Source: Setoptus koraiensis
Lineage: Eukaryota > Arthropoda
NCBI GenBank assembly: GCA_048013815.1
Contig: CM106585.1
Location: 17,980,001 to 18,044,000 of the forward strand
Direction of reading: 5' to 3'
Length of the DNA: 64,000 nt
Shown: piece by piece, positions 46,000 to 59,787 of the stretch
Numbering within the stretch: position 1 is the stretch's first letter
How the letters are laid out: every line of letters starts with the position of its first letter
Notes under the pieces: model-generated
Told to the model about the DNA's origin: nothing
The model's database searches: none
What the model saw: only the letters and a program-made list of their open reading frames with translations
Translations under genes and position numbers: made by a program

Positions 46000-48325
46000 T
46001 TATCTATTTTCTGTGGCTATATGAACTGGTGCCTTTCCCGATTGTTTCGTTGACTCCTCGATTGTATCAGTCACATCGACATCCTTTGTCTCTGTCACGA
46101 GAAAATGCAAACAAATTGTCAGTATGAATGCTACAGTTGTCAGTATTATCTTGTAATTAAATTGATCACCAACCCACTGGGCAATATGTGGCGAAAATGG
46201 TGCCAGGACGCCGCTTATTCCTAGCGCTGTCATAATGATTGAGGCACCGCAGTTCCTCAGTTCCGTGGGAAACACCTCATAAGCCACCAAGAATAATATA
46301 ATTGTTCCACTTGTGCATGATACCTTGGCGACAAAATCTAATGCACTGACAAAAATAAGTGAATTATCGGGCAGTTGTAGTAATGGATGCTCCACGAGAC
46401 AAGACAGGCCCGTGATACAAATAAAGAAGACGAGGCAAGTTTTCCGTTTGAATATCACCATAAAGGCCACCGATACAGCTAGGCACACCCACTCGCTGAG
46501 ACCGGTTACTATGAAATTAGAAAATATCGATAGTTTGTCCATGGAGAAGTGCATTGTTCTTATGAGATAAATGAAGTTGTTGAATAGAAGCGCCGACCAG
46601 AGCGTTACAAGATTCAACAAAAACGACGGATGTTTGAATAAGCTCGCCATGCCAGCTTTGTGGCTCGTTTGCTGTTGTTCGGGAAAGACAGATGAATGCA
46701 GTATATAGTTGACATCGACAATTTGTAACAACATGCAGCTCGACTATAAATCCTAAATTCTAGTTTAATCACCTGTGATAACCTCTGGCCTCTGAGATAT
46801 CTATCGATTTTCGATTCCAAACACTCGTCTGTGTGCTGTATCCGATTGAGCTTTGCAGCTCGTTTAATCTCCTTGCGTGCAGCTTTATATTTGCCATTCA
46901 CCTTGAGCCATCTAATGGATTCTGGCATGACGAACATCCATGGTAAACTGTGGTCAAGTATGAGTTTCGAAGGTGAAAAGATCATCGATGTCTTACTGAA
47001 TCTGCTCGTAGTTCAGCACGACACAAACACAGCATAATTTTTCTACCGTACCTGATTAGCAACAACAACGGACAGATAGCTGCAATGTCAAACCAGTGGC
47101 GGGTGTTCACTCCTATAAATGCCAGCATCATGATACCGAAACCCTTCAATTAGTTAGAGTGACAGATTTGTTAATGGCTGTTGTTCAGCTAGGACGATCA
47201 TAAATTAAGTGATATGATTATCTTGGTGTATTTACCCATCCAAAGTGGTTGGCGGTAGAGGAAAAGGTCCTATATTTGGCACCAAGTATTTCTATCTCTA
47301 CATCCAAAATATATGGAGGCATTCAATTGTGAGCTTAGAGAGCCATTTGTATCGGTTTACCGACTTAATGAGTACTACTGAATGTACAAACTTACGCGTA
47401 GTATACAAAACTTGATAACCGCTTGAATTGAATGCCGACAAAAATCGCAACAGTATGAGAATATAGATCGTGGGCGAAAGTAGACTGGCTGCACCAAATA
47501 TCAAAGCCATGACATGACATAGAGAATGTGTATTCCATCGTCCGAACCTATCAGCAAAATATCCCCAGACCATGCTCCCAAATAAAACTCCAAAAAAGTA
47601 GATTGTCATCAATAGTGAACCGAGCATTTTCCTATTGCAAACAAGATTGAACTGACAAATAGATTTAAATCAATCGCTTGAAACGTAATCTGCATCATCT
47701 TCGACTACAATCATTTGAAAAATTATAACTGTTTAAGCATGGAGATTGTAGTGTCAACAAAGTAAATAGACTATCGCATATCGTTCAATTAAATACCTCA
47801 ACAGGTAGGGTGCCCTCAAGATTGGAATCGGGATAGGTCCATTGGGTGCAGGGTGAAATAGAGCCATTGTGGTTCGCGTAATTGCATCTGTCGGTCGTGT
47901 TTTTAGAACGATAGTTTGAATGGCTTGACGAACGTCGGCATGGTGTCGCAGAGAGATATTTTATTTTCGAGAAATAGTCCTCAATGAATATTTACCTTTC
48001 ATTTGTTCCATTGTTAATTAAGACTGACTCTGGTGGTGTTATACACTGAAAATCAAATTCCGAAGGAAGGGAAATAGACAAACCGAGGCTATCTATGGCA
48101 ACTGTCGTCTCGCGAATGAAGCTGAACAACATCAAGTTGAGATGATAAGGTCCAAACTGGCCTTGTGAGCATAAAGTTAGATCGACATTATTATTATTAT
48201 TGATGATTCGCAATGATCTGCTAGTAAGTGATTTGATTTTTTCGTTTTAATGAACTACCTATTAAGTCGTTCAAATCTATCGATCTCTCCTTTGTTTCCC
48301 CACGTTCGCCTTTCTCCTCTCCCAT
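46000..48325 (-). CDS. SLC22-like organic ion transporter, array copy A
   Basis: Eight exons: 48325-48259, 48161-47996, 47923-47797, 47651-47396, 47297-47236, 47143-47052, 46947-46773, 46671-46000. All phases agree and give 538 residues. SLC22 marks are present: the Cys-containing loop ending TLPVEFNLVCNRKM, the motif after helix 2 (GYFADRFGRW), LGAKYRTF, MPESIRWLKVNGKYKAARKEI and LFLVAYEVFPTELRNCG, and a shared array tail ETKDVDVTDTIEEST. This is the most divergent copy and the only one with a long exon 2/3 loop containing ESVLINNGTNE and a slightly short exon 7. These transporters move organic cations, anions or carnitine across plasma membranes; the substrate is unknown. Confidence 0.9.
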
Positions 48326-48772
48326 GGCTGCCCAATAATAAAAATTTTGTCGTTATTCTTAGGACCAGAAATATTACATTCATAATGATACGAAGTCGTC
48401 ACCCATCCAACCTCAACGCTCGGTGTTTTATTTCTTTAGAGTTAGTTTTAGTGCAAAAAGAACCAATGAATGAATAGGCTCCATCGATTGCTAACAAGTC
48501 CTTAGAGGTAACATGCTGATGGTGAAAGATTAGTTGACGATGAGAGATGCTTATCATATTGTTACGGTAGAAATCTCTTGCCAAGTAATACTTCTAATAA
48601 GTGTAGACTAGACATAAAGAGTGAAAACAGAGCGTCAATCTTGCAAATCAGACCCACCAAAGGATTGTTGAGATGACTGTGCAAGTTGCTCATATGTTAC
48701 AAAATGGTGACATTGCAATATCATGATTGTAGCGTATTCTTCGCTGTGAACATGTGTCATATTATATAATAA
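48326..48772. other. spacer between copies A and B
   Basis: AT-rich; holds the copy A promoter and the copy B 3' flank. No gene seen. Confidence 0.6.
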
Positions 48773-51072
48773 TTATTTCAGTAGACTCTTTCTCTTTCTT
48801 CTGTTTGCTTGCTGATCGGTTGATTCTTCAATGGTGTCGGTTACATCAACGTCCTTTGTTTCGGTTACCAGCAAAACGAGAGCCAATGAAAGGGCGAGCG
48901 GTATACTCGCTATCATGACGGAATAGTTTACATCGCCACCAACAAGTTGCAAAATTCTAGGTTTAAATGGTGCTAAACAACCACCAAATGCCGTGGCTGT
49001 CATGACAATCGAGGAGCCACGATCTCTCAACTCGGTGGGAAACACTTCGTAGGCGACTAAAAATAATATAATAACTCCATTTATGGCGGATATTTTCGCA
49101 ATAATATCTATGGTAGCAAACAGGGCGAACGATCTAACCAATAGATCACCAGTGTTGGATATTATTGTTTCAGTGAGGCATGTCAAACCGGCGAGGCAGA
49201 TAAATAGGGCAATGCAGGTTTTACGCTTAAAGATCAGCATGAAACCCAGTGATATCACCAAGCTACTTAGCTCACTTGAACCGGAAAAGATGAAATTAGC
49301 GACTAGAGATTTGTGATCCTTCGAAAAGTGTATCGTCCTAGCGTAATAGATGTAACTGCTGAAGCATAGCGACATCCAGAGTATTAAGATATTGAAACAA
49401 AACAACGGACGTCTGAATAGATCTAACACGCTGGATTTTTTTCTTGAATCATCCTGCAAACAAATGAAAGTCAAGATTAAGAACAAATTAGAGCATGAAG
49501 CTTTTCTCCTTTCGGTAGTTTAATCTTACAACTCACCAGTGATATTTGCTTATTGTCGATGTCAGTGGTCAAGTATTGATCAATCTTCGAGTCGAAATCC
49601 ACATCTTTCCGTGCCTTCACAGAATTGAATTTTGCCGCCCGTCTAATCTCTTTTCTTGCGGCCTCATACTTGCCATGCACCTTGAGCCATCTAATAGATT
49701 CTGGCAAAAAGAGCAACCAAGGTAAACTGATAGATGGGGGAGAGCCAATAATCGATTACGAAAATTGATTTTAATATATTCAATGCAGATATATTTAATT
49801 CGCAAGTTAATTCGGCCTTACCCTACGAACATCATTGCCGGACAAATGGCGGCAATATAGCGCCATCTATTTGTTTCGATTCCTATGAAGGCAAGCGAAA
49901 TTATCCCGCAACCCTGTGAATTTATATAAATTCGGTTTATAACTCTGGTTTGTCTAGTCTATTTGATACTGTTGGATGGTTAAAACGAATGAAAATTGTG
50001 TAAGTTGCCAGAAAAAGTTGTGCTTACCCATCCTAAGCGATTTGCAGTTGTAGCAAAGGTCCTGTATCTAGTGCCTATCATTTCGACTTCTATTATCTCA
50101 ATGTAAAACGTAAAATGTAAATAATGTATCACAATAATATATATATATTGAAATGATTGCATAGTAGATTATGATGTGATGTCCGGTTGGATAAAATTTA
50201 CTCACGAAGCGTATTCAAACCACAAAAACCAGTTGCTCCGAACGCCGTTCCAAATCTCGTCACCAGCAACAGGTAGATGGAGGGCGAAAACAAACCGGCC
50301 AAACTGAATAGAAATGCCATACAGTGACAAATAGTATGCGCGGGCCATCTACCTATTTTATCAGAAAGATGTCCCCAGAAGAGTTTTCCTAGCAACGTTC
50401 CAAGGAAGTAGCTTGTAATGAGTAATGAGCCGAGCATCTTTCTATCACATATTAAATCGTACTGGACAAGTGTTCGAGAATAATTGATATGATTAAACAA
50501 TTGATCAATAAACTATTTGCCAAATCATTTACCAGCGAAAAGTACCTCAACGGTGAGAGTGCCTTCTAGGCTTGCATCGGAATATTTCCAATTGAGACAC
50601 GGTGCCGCCGTGCCATTAGTATCAAAATACTCGCATCCTATGTCCAATCTGAAAGCGATGAATGATTTGTAAACAGAGTTGTCGTGATCATGTTTGTTTA
50701 GAAGACTAACAGCGAGGCGCAGAAAATCAGATTCCATGAGATGCTCACTCTTTGTTGCCTGTTGATGGAATACATTGAAAATCGATATCCGGATGGATGG
50801 ACAATGACAATGCAATACTGTCTATGGCAACAGTTATCTCCCGGATGAAACTGAACAGCATGACATTTAGATGGTACGGTCCAAACTGACCTGCAATTGT
50901 CGCGTGATGATTGGAAACATATTTTCTCTAAATGAAATATCGAATGGTATTAGGGCGAACGCATTCTGTCCGCTAATTTTGAGATCAATTGCTAAAAAGA
51001 CCTACCGATCAAATCGTTCAAATTTACCGATTTTTCCCCTGTTTTTCGATGTTTGCTTTTCTCCTCTCCCAT
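48773..51072 (-). CDS. SLC22-like organic ion transporter, array copy B
   Basis: Eight exons: 51072-51006, 50890-50749, 50648-50546, 50461-50206, 50089-50028, 49913-49822, 49726-49537, 49453-48773. They give 530 residues with the same splice phases as the other copies. Its first exon (MGEEKSKHRKTGEKSVNLND) resembles copy A. Exon 4 (YFLGTLLGKLFWGHLSDKIG) resembles copy D, while exon 8 (RILQLVGGDVNYSVM) resembles copy E. Intact transporter with motif GHLSDKIGRW, PESIRWLKVHGKYEAARKE and VAYEVFPTELRDRGSS. Confidence 0.92.
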
Positions 51073-51626
51073 TTCTGAATGATGATAGAAGCGTTGTTCG
51101 TTGTCGATTTGTCAGAACATAAATACAAAACTGTGATCGATCCGAGCTCGACGCCTGGTTTCTTCGCAGTAATTTTTCGTTCGACGGGACACAATTAACA
51201 ATAAAGACAGAATTATTGGCATCATGTTGTTTGCGGCAACATGCTGATGGTGAGAGATAATTAGCCAGTGAGAGATGCTAATCATATTGTTAGGGTATAA
51301 ATCTCTTGTCAAGTGATACTTATAATCAGAGTAAACACAAGAAGAAACGGAGCGTCGATCTTACAAATCATTCCCGACAATGGATTGTCGACTGTACAAG
51401 TAGCTCTCAAGTTACAAAATAGTCACATGACTATATGATGATTGTATTTTGTTACTCGATGCCATCATCTGTCATACGCACAATAGATAGAATAATTTTA
51501 TATCTTAATTTGACAATAATAATCGTGAATTGACACATGTGGCTCCCGGATTATTATCGCTGCCTAAGCAAAAACATTGCTAGCGGAGAACTAATCTCTT
51601 TCTAGTATCCACTATAGATTGTATAA
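51073..51626. other. spacer between copies B and C
   Basis: Contains the copy B promoter and a copy C 3' flank that matches the flanks of D and E (a CAATAGATAGAATAAT-type stretch near 51480). No gene seen. Confidence 0.6.
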
Positions 51627-53927
51627 TCAGTTATTCCGTGGACTTTTGCACTCTCTTCTATTTGCATGCTTATCCGTCGATTCTTCGATCGTATCGGTGA
51701 CATCAACGTCCTTTGTTTCGGTTACCAGCAAAATAAGAGCTGACGATAGAGCTAGCGATATACCCGCTATCATGAGAGAATAGTTTAAGTCACCACCAAC
51801 TGATTCCAGAATAGTGGGTTTAAATGGCGCCAGAATACCACCAAAAGCGCAGCCTGTCAGTATAATTGAGGCGCCACGATCTCTCAACTCGGTGGGAAAT
51901 ACTTCGTAGGCGACTAAAAATAATATAATAATTCCATTTATGGCGCATATTTTTGCAATAAAATCTATGATAGCAAACAGGACGAATGATTCAATTAATA
52001 GATCACTAGCGGTGGCTATTATTGCTTCGGTGAGGCATGTCAAACCTGTAAGACAGTTGAATAGAGCGATGCAGGTTTTGCGCTTGAACATCAACATGAA
52101 ACCCAACGATATACCCAGGCCAATTAGTTCACTTGAACCGGAAAAGATGAAATTTGCGACTAATGATTTGTGATCTTTGGAAAAGTGTATTGTCCTGGAG
52201 TAATAAGTGTAACCGCTGAAACAGAGCGACATCCAGAGTGTTACGAGATTGAAACAAAACAACGAATGTCTGAATAGATCTAGCACGCTGGCCGATTTTT
52301 TTCTCGAGTCATCCTGCGAATAAATGAAAGTGAAAGTTTACAACAAATTAGAGCATGAATTCTTTCTCCCTTCGGTATGACAAGTTTAATCTTACAACTT
52401 ACCGGTGATGCTTTCGTATTGTCGATGTCAGTAGTCAGGTAATGATCGATCTTCGAGTCGAAATCAGCATCTTTCCGTGCCTTCACAAAATTATATTTTG
52501 CCGCCCGCCTAATCTCTTTTCTTGCGGCCTCATGCTTGCCATGCACCTTGAGCCATCTAATAGAGTCTGGCAAAATAAGCAACCAAGGTAAGCTGATGGA
52601 TTGGGGAGAGCCAATGATCGATTACTAAGATTGCTTATAATATATTCAATGCAGATATATTCATTTCCGAGTTGATTTGGCCTTACCCTATGGACATCAA
52701 TACCGGGCAAATGGCAGCAATATAGCGCCATTTATTTGTCTGGATTCCTATGAGGGCAACTAACATGATCCCGAAACCCTTCGGATTCAATTCAAATTAG
52801 GTTTATAACAGCTTTTTTTCAGTTCATATGATTCTATTAGATAATTAGAAAGATGATGTGCGAAAAAGTTTTATTTACCCATCCGCAGTGATTGGCGACG
52901 GTAGCGAAAGCCCTATATCTAGTGCCTATCATCTCGATCTCTATCATCTCAATGTAGATAATGCAATAATGCACAAGAATTATATGGATATCTCTATTAA
53001 TATGCTAATTATGTAATGGTTTGATATTTGATCGGATAAATTTTACTTACGAACTGTATTTTGAATACCGGAACCAGTGGCTCCGAAAGCCGTTCCGAAT
53101 CGCGTTAGCATCAACAGGTAGATTGAGGGCGAAAACAAGCCAGCCAAACTGAACAGAAGCGCCACAGAGTGGCAAATAGCGTGAGCACGCCATCTGCCTA
53201 GCTTGTCAGAGAGATTTCCCCAGATAAAGTTCCCAAACAGGGCTCCAATGTAGTAGCTTGTCAGCAGTAGGGGGGCGAGCATCTTTCGATCGCATATTAA
53301 ATCGTACTGAAGAAGAGTTCGAGAAAGATTGATATAATTAAACAACTGATCAATAGATTATTTGCCAAATCATTTGCCTGCGAAAAGTACCTCAACTGTG
53401 AGAGTGCCCTCCAGGCTTGCATCGGAATATTTCCAATTGAGACATGGTGCCGCCGTGCCATTAGTATCGAAATACTCGCATCCTAGGTCTAATCTGGAAG
53501 CGATAAATGATGTGGTTGTAGTAAGAAAAAAAGTTGTTGTTCATGCGTTTGCCTTGAAGTCTAACATAGAAACTTTTCTGAAATGATGCAGAAAAATTTG
53601 ATCTCATGCGATGCTCACTTTTCGTCGCCTGTCGATGGAATACATTGAAAGTCGATATCCGGATGGATGGACAATGACAATGCAATACTGTCTATTGAAA
53701 TAGTTGCCTCTCGGAGGAAACAGAACAGCATGACATTCACATGGTATGGTCCAAACTGGCCTGAAATTATCAAGAATAGATGTTTTTTAATGAGATATCA
53801 AATGATGCTCTGTCGAACGAATCTCAGGATACGTGGTATCAATCGCGATTGGTGAACTACCTATCAGCTCGTTTAGATCCACCGATTTCTTCCCATCATT
53901 TTTATCACTCTTCACCATTGTCGGCAT
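51627..53927 (-). CDS. SLC22-like organic ion transporter, array copy C
   Basis: Eight exons: 53927-53861, 53760-53619, 53493-53391, 53306-53051, 52940-52879, 52778-52687, 52592-52403, 52313-51627. They give 532 residues. Exon 1 starts MPTMVKSDKNDGKKSVDLNE (a second ATG nine bases on is possible). Exon 4 (YYIGALFGNFIWGNLSDKLG) and intron 2 match copy E, but exon 8 (TILESVGGDLNYSLM) matches copy D. All core SLC22 motifs are present and the gene looks functional. Confidence 0.92.
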
Positions 53928-55689
53928 CGAAAAATACTTTACTGTTGGTGAAAGTTGACACTGATCAGAATCCGAGTTAAAATTTTCTAAATAGAATTTC
54001 TTTCCAGGTGGACCTACCCTAGTGTCACCGGGTTCTGCTTGCTGGTGGTATCTCTCGCCCGGCTAGAAAAAGTGCATGTATCTAACAAATTCATTCTAGG
54101 CCATAAAAGCATGAGCCATAATTTCAATCGACCAGCAACATTTTTCAACCTCCGATTGCATTGACAAGCAAGATATCATTTGTGGTGCTGTCGATTACAT
54201 TTATGGCTCACACTGCTAGTCAGATGGAATTTCAGTTGGTGATTATGTTGTTGGTTTTCACCTATTGCTATTGTTATACTATTTTGCAAGTCGAGATATG
54301 ATCGCGACATTGAGAAATTCACGCAACTGTTTGTGATTTAGGCTTAATCTCTGTCTATGTTTGCTTAAACGATATTCATCACCATTGAATGTTGAAATTA
54401 TGGAGCAGGCAACGCATTTGACCTTTTTGTGTCAGTTCCGACTAGAGTGGGGATCTTTATGATTAAAACACGCATTTAAGCCGCCACGGTAATCATATCA
54501 TTTGTTCGAATTTCATTAATATAGAATATTTTGGATTTAGACCATGTTAAAATCAATGATATATCATCAGCTAGTGGCGCTAAAAGAGGTGATCATATAT
54601 GAAATGATTACACAGAAGATTGTGCAGTTGTCACAAGTATGTTTCCTGATGATTCTTCATTTTCGGGAACCGTCTTGCCTCATTGTGTTTGCTGTGTAAA
54701 ATTGAATAGACATGATTCTGAGAATAATATCAGCCACAAGAAACATTTTTCAGAACAAATCTACATCAATGTATTCATTTGAAAATGCATTAGGCACCCC
54801 TAGTTGATTTTTTTTTTTGCACATATTGCGGGCACACACCGGACTTTACTGATACAATTGTAATTTTGCAGTGAATCAGATCGACTGTGCATGTGAACAT
54901 GATTGTGTAATGATTATATTGAATATTCCAGACGTTGATAAATGAAGGCAAATCCTCTCCATTCACAAATACTTCAAACTGATTAATTGTTAGTCAACTT
55001 TTTCTATTATCCAGCTAGTTTGTCTGGCCACGAATGAATAATGTCTGGAGTTGATACGCTTACAACATACTAGCAAACGGTAAATTGTCGCACGAAATCT
55101 CGTGTGAAATAAATTTTATTTCCTCCACTTTTTAGTAGCCACCATTGCACCAATTGTCTCAAGCCGGGAAGCGGCTAAAAATACACGGAATCGGTTTTAG
55201 GAGATCGGATTTTTTCATTTTTATCCAGTCAAAATTGCATGTGGCAGGAAGTACCCCTTCCGAGTCTATGAGTGGGAGGTGGGAGTTACCGTGCAGAGGA
55301 AATCTTCCCAACCCCGAAAAGTACATGAACTGTCGCTCTTATTCCGCACCTCGTTGAGGCATGCTGTGGAAGAATTCATAGAAAAATACCACATTTTTAA
55401 ATTTTTATGGAAAATAAACATTTAGACACTCAGTTTTATACCCTATGATGGTTTATTATAACTGCATGATTTACGGCATGGCCAAACCCGTGACCGGTAG
55501 AATTTTTTCCTCCGAAATGGACGTCACTCGCACAATGTCAGAATATGCCAAATCGTCTAGCATTGATTGTTTGAATTATAATAATAATCTTGAATTGAAG
55601 CATATGTTTCTCGGATTATCATTGCTGTGAAAGCAAAAAAATAGCGAAAAATAAATCTCTATCTATTATCCAATATAGATATTATATGA
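53928..55689. repeat. duplicated spacer between copies C and D
   Basis: The right flank of copy C (about 53960-54420) is closely similar to 58140-58560 and 62150-62570. The stretch 54950-55140 matches 58950-59130. These are parts of a tandem unit of about 4.1 kb. A fragment of the membrane-protein gene from the right end of the window lies at 55438-55575. Confidence 0.8.
55438..55575 (-). pseudogene. fragment of the membrane-protein gene at 62826-64000
   Basis: About 140 bp closely match 62978-63115, in the region that codes for HHGVHGAVHH and AESDVQFGGTSSAGHG in the fuller copy. Small indels break the frame. It is fused directly to the 3' flank of copy D, so it came along with, or was trimmed during, the tandem duplication. 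Confidence 0.8.
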
Positions 55690-58041
55690 TCAGTGATTCG
55701 GTGAAGTTTTCCTCTCTCTTCTGTTCTCCTGCTGATCTGTTGATTCTTCGATTGTATCGGTGACATCGAGGTCCTTTGTTTCGGTTACCAGCAAAACAAG
55801 AGCTAACGATAGAGCTAGCGATATACCCGCTATCATGAGAGAATAGTTTAAGTCACCACCAACTGATTCCAGAATTGTAGGTTTGAATGGGGCCAGAATA
55901 CCACCAAAAGCGCAGGCTGTCATTATAATTGAGGAGCCGCGCTCCCTTAATTCGGTGGGAAACACTTCGTAGGCGACTAAAAATAATATAATAACTCCAT
56001 TTATGGCAGATATTTTTGCGATAAAATCAATGATAGCAAACAGGACGAATGATTCAACTAATAGATCACTAGTGGTGGCTATTATTGCTTCGGTGAGGCA
56101 TGTCAAACCGGCTAGACAGTTGAATAGAGCGATGCAGGTTTTGCGCTTAAACATCAACATGAAACCCAACGATATGATCAGGCAAATTAGTTCGCTTGAA
56201 CCGGAAATGATGAAATTTGCAAATAACAATTTTTGATCTTTTGAAAAGTGTATTGTCCTAGAGTAATAGGTGTAATTGCTGAAACATAGCGACATCCAGA
56301 GTATAACGAGATTGAAACAAAACAACGAGTGCCTGAATAGATCTAGCACGCTGGCTGATTTTTTTCTCGAATCATCCTGCGAGTGAATGAAAGTGAAAGT
56401 TTACAACAAATTAGAGTATGAATTCTTTATCCCTTCGGCATGACAAGTTTAATATTGCAACTCACCAGTGATAATTTCTTATTTTCTATGTCAGTGGTCA
56501 GGTATTGATCGATCTTCGAGTCGAAATCAGCATCTTTCCGTGCCTTCACAAAATTATATTTTGCCGCCCGTCTAATCTCTTTTCTTGCGGCCTCGTGCTT
56601 GCCATGCACCTTGAGCCACCTAATGGATTCTGGCAAAATAAGCAACCAAGGTAAGCTGATGGATGGGGGAGAATCAATTATTGATAACGTTGATTATATA
56701 TAATAGATTTGGTGGATAAAAAATAGAATCGATAAATTTTATACACAAGATAAATCGGCCTTACGCTATAAACATTAAAATCGGACAAATGGCGGCAATA
56801 TAACGCCATTTATTTGTCTGGATTCCTATGAAGGCAACTAAAATTATCCCGAAACCCTGTGATTTAATGTAAATTCGGATTATAACGGCTTTGTTCAGTT
56901 CATATGGTTCTATTCGGTAATTCAGAAGAATTAACTGCGTGGAAAAGTCATAGTTACCCATCCTAGGTGATTGGCCGTCGTAGCGAAGGTCCTGTATCTT
57001 GTGCCGATCATTTCGATTTCTATTATCTCAATGTAGATAGTACAATAATGCACAAGAAATATATAGGTATATTTATGTATATATATTAATATGCGAATCA
57101 TGTGATGATATGATGATGTGATATTTGATCGGATAAAATTTACTCACGAACGGTGTTCTGAATAACGAAACCGGTGGCTCCGAACGCCGTTCCAAATCGC
57201 ATTAACATCAACAGGTAGATGGAAGGCGAAAACAAACCGGCCAAACTGAATAGAAATGCCACAAAGTGACAAATAGTGTGCGCACGCCATCTACCTAACT
57301 TGTCAGAGAGATGCCCCCAGAAAAGTTTCCCAAACAGCATTCCTAGGAAGTAGCTTGTCATCAGTAGTGGGGCGAGCATCTTTCTATCACATATTAAATC
57401 GTACTGGACAGGTGTTCGAGAATGATTGATATAATTAAACAACTGATCATTGAATTGAATTTGCCAAATCATTTGCCAGCGAAAAGTACCTCAACTGTGA
57501 GAGTGCCTTCTAGGCTTGCATCGGAATATTTCCAATTGAGACACGGTGCCGCCGTGCCATTAGTATCAAAATACTCGCATCCTATGTCTAATCTGAAAGT
57601 GATGAATGATAAGATTGTAAATTTAGTTTAGTTATAAACAGAGTTGTTGTGATCATGTTTGTTTAGAAAACTAACAGCGAGACACAGGAAATTAGATTCC
57701 ATGAGATGCTCACTCTTTTGAATTGCCTGTTAGTGCAATACATTGAAAGTCGATATCCGGATGGATTGATAGTGACAATGCAACACCATCTATTGCAACG
57801 GTTGCCTCTCGGAAGAAACTGAACAGCATGACATTCAGATGGTATGGTCCAAACTGGCCTGCAATTGTCGCGTGATGATTGGAAACATATTTTCTCTAAA
57901 TGAGATATCGGATGATATTAGGACGAACGAATTCTGTCTACTGATTTCGGTATCTATCGCGATTAGTGAACTACCTATCAACTCGTTTAGATCCACAGAT
58001 TTCTTTCCATCTTTCTTATCGCTCTTCAACATTCTTGTCAT
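55690..58041 (-). CDS. SLC22-like organic ion transporter, array copy D
   Basis: Eight exons: 58041-57975, 57858-57714, 57592-57490, 57403-57148, 57019-56958, 56856-56765, 56655-56466, 56376-55690. They give 533 residues. Exon 1 reads MTRMLKSDKKDGKKSVDLNE. Exon 4 (YFLGMLFGKLFWGHLSDKLG) groups with copy B, exon 7 (TTDIENKKLSL) with E, and exon 8 (ESVGGDLNYSLM, EAIIATTSDLL) with C. One residue longer in exon 2 than C and E (ALTGNSKE). Intact, with the standard SLC22 motifs. Confidence 0.92.
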
Positions 58042-59787
58042 CAAAAAATACTTTACTGCTGGTGAAAGTCAACACAAATCCTTCGCCCTGAAATTCGATC
58101 AATTATTTTCTGAATTGATTATCTTCCTATTCCTAGAGTCACGGAATCCTCCTTGCTGGTGATATCCCTCGCCCTGCTAGAAAAAGTGCATGCAATTCCT
58201 GTCGATGCATCTAACAAATTCAATCAAGGTCATAAAAGTATGAGCCATAATTTCCATCGCCCAGCAATATTTTTCAACCTCCGATTGCAGTGACAAGCAA
58301 GATATCATTTGTGGTTCTGTAGATCACATTTATGGCTCAGACTTTTAGTCAGATGGAATTTCAGTTGGTGATTATGTTGTTGGTTTTCACCTATTGCTAT
58401 TGTTGTACTATTTTGCAAGTCGAGATATGATCGCGACATTGAGAAATTCACGCAACTGTTTGTGATTTAGGCTTAATCTCTGTCTATGTTTGCTTAAACG
58501 ATATTCATCATCATTGAATGTTGAAATTATGGAGCAGTTTGCGACAATTTCGACCATCCGATGGATCGTGGGCGAGTGGCGTGGGGAAAGGCAGCCGAAT
58601 ATGAAATGATTACAGCTAGGATTATATTTTGATTGCATTTTATTGGAATTGTGTTTTTCTGATAATTCTTCATTTTCGGAACCCCTCTCACTTCTTCGCT
58701 CTCGCGGTGTTAGATGTACGACATGATTTTGAGAATAACACTACTCACAAGAAACATTTTCCAGAACAAATCTGTATCAATGTATCCATTTGAGAATGCA
58801 TTAGACGCCCCTTGCACACATCGCGGGTACATACCGGACTGCGCCGAAACGATTGCAATGATGTCACTTGTGTCGTGAATCAGATTGATTGTGTAGATGT
58901 TTATGATTGTTTAATAATTATATCGAGTATTTCAGACGTTGCTAATCCGCTGCAAATCCTCTCGACTCATACTGCTTACAATTGTTAGTCAACTTTTTCT
59001 ATCCTCCAACTCTTTTGTTTGGTCATGAATGGATAATATCTGGAGTTGATACGCTTACAACATACTAGCAAGCGGTAAATTGTCGCCCAAAATTTAGTGT
59101 GGCATAAATTTTATCTCCTGCTCTTTTTAGTAGCCCGGAGTTTCGATTCTACGAACGGTTTCCCTTTGCTTGGGCCCGTAACCAATGCACCTATCATAAT
59201 CAAAATCATACTGCTTATACCTATGGCCATAGCTATTCCGAATGCAGCGTCAAATTTGTTGATTTTTCGAAAGGCCGGATTCCATGATGTCGAACTATCA
59301 AATTACCGAAATTATCTCGAAACCGTGTGGATAAATATTGATTCGGTTCAGAATATCGACGTGCGAAATCTCGACAAAGCTATATTTTGATGATAATTGC
59401 AATCTGCATTTATTGTATTCAATGTATATAGATGCATAAATGAAGTAACATAACTACTCTTCGGGATCGCCGACAACATCCCGTTCATTCTCCTCTCTGT
59501 CATCATGTACCACAATAGTGAACTTGTATAATGAATGATGATTACGTGTCCGGTCGGATGAAATTCACCTACGAGCGGTATTCAGATTACGAAATGGTCA
59601 CATGTCAATATCATGATTGTATTACGTCGCTTGTTGCTATACGCACAATAGATAGAATAATCTCACATCTTAATTTGACAATAATAATCTTGAATTGAAA
59701 CACATCTTTCTCGGATTATCAGTGCTGTCGAAGTAAAAACATAGCGAAAAACAAATCTCTATCTATTATCCAATATAGATTATTCAA
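58042..59787. repeat. duplicated spacer between copies D and E
   Basis: Second copy of the spacer at 53.9-55.7 kb. It carries a different fragment of the membrane-protein gene (59128-59265) and a 3' flank at 59640-59787 matching those of copies C and D. Confidence 0.8.
59128..59265 (-). pseudogene. fragment of the membrane-protein gene at 62826-64000 (C-terminal end)
   Basis: Matches about 62812-62945, which codes for the C-terminal membrane segment of the fuller copy (AFGIAMAIGISSLILIMIGA). It has small indels and no upstream coding part, so it is a dead fragment. Confidence 0.8.
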
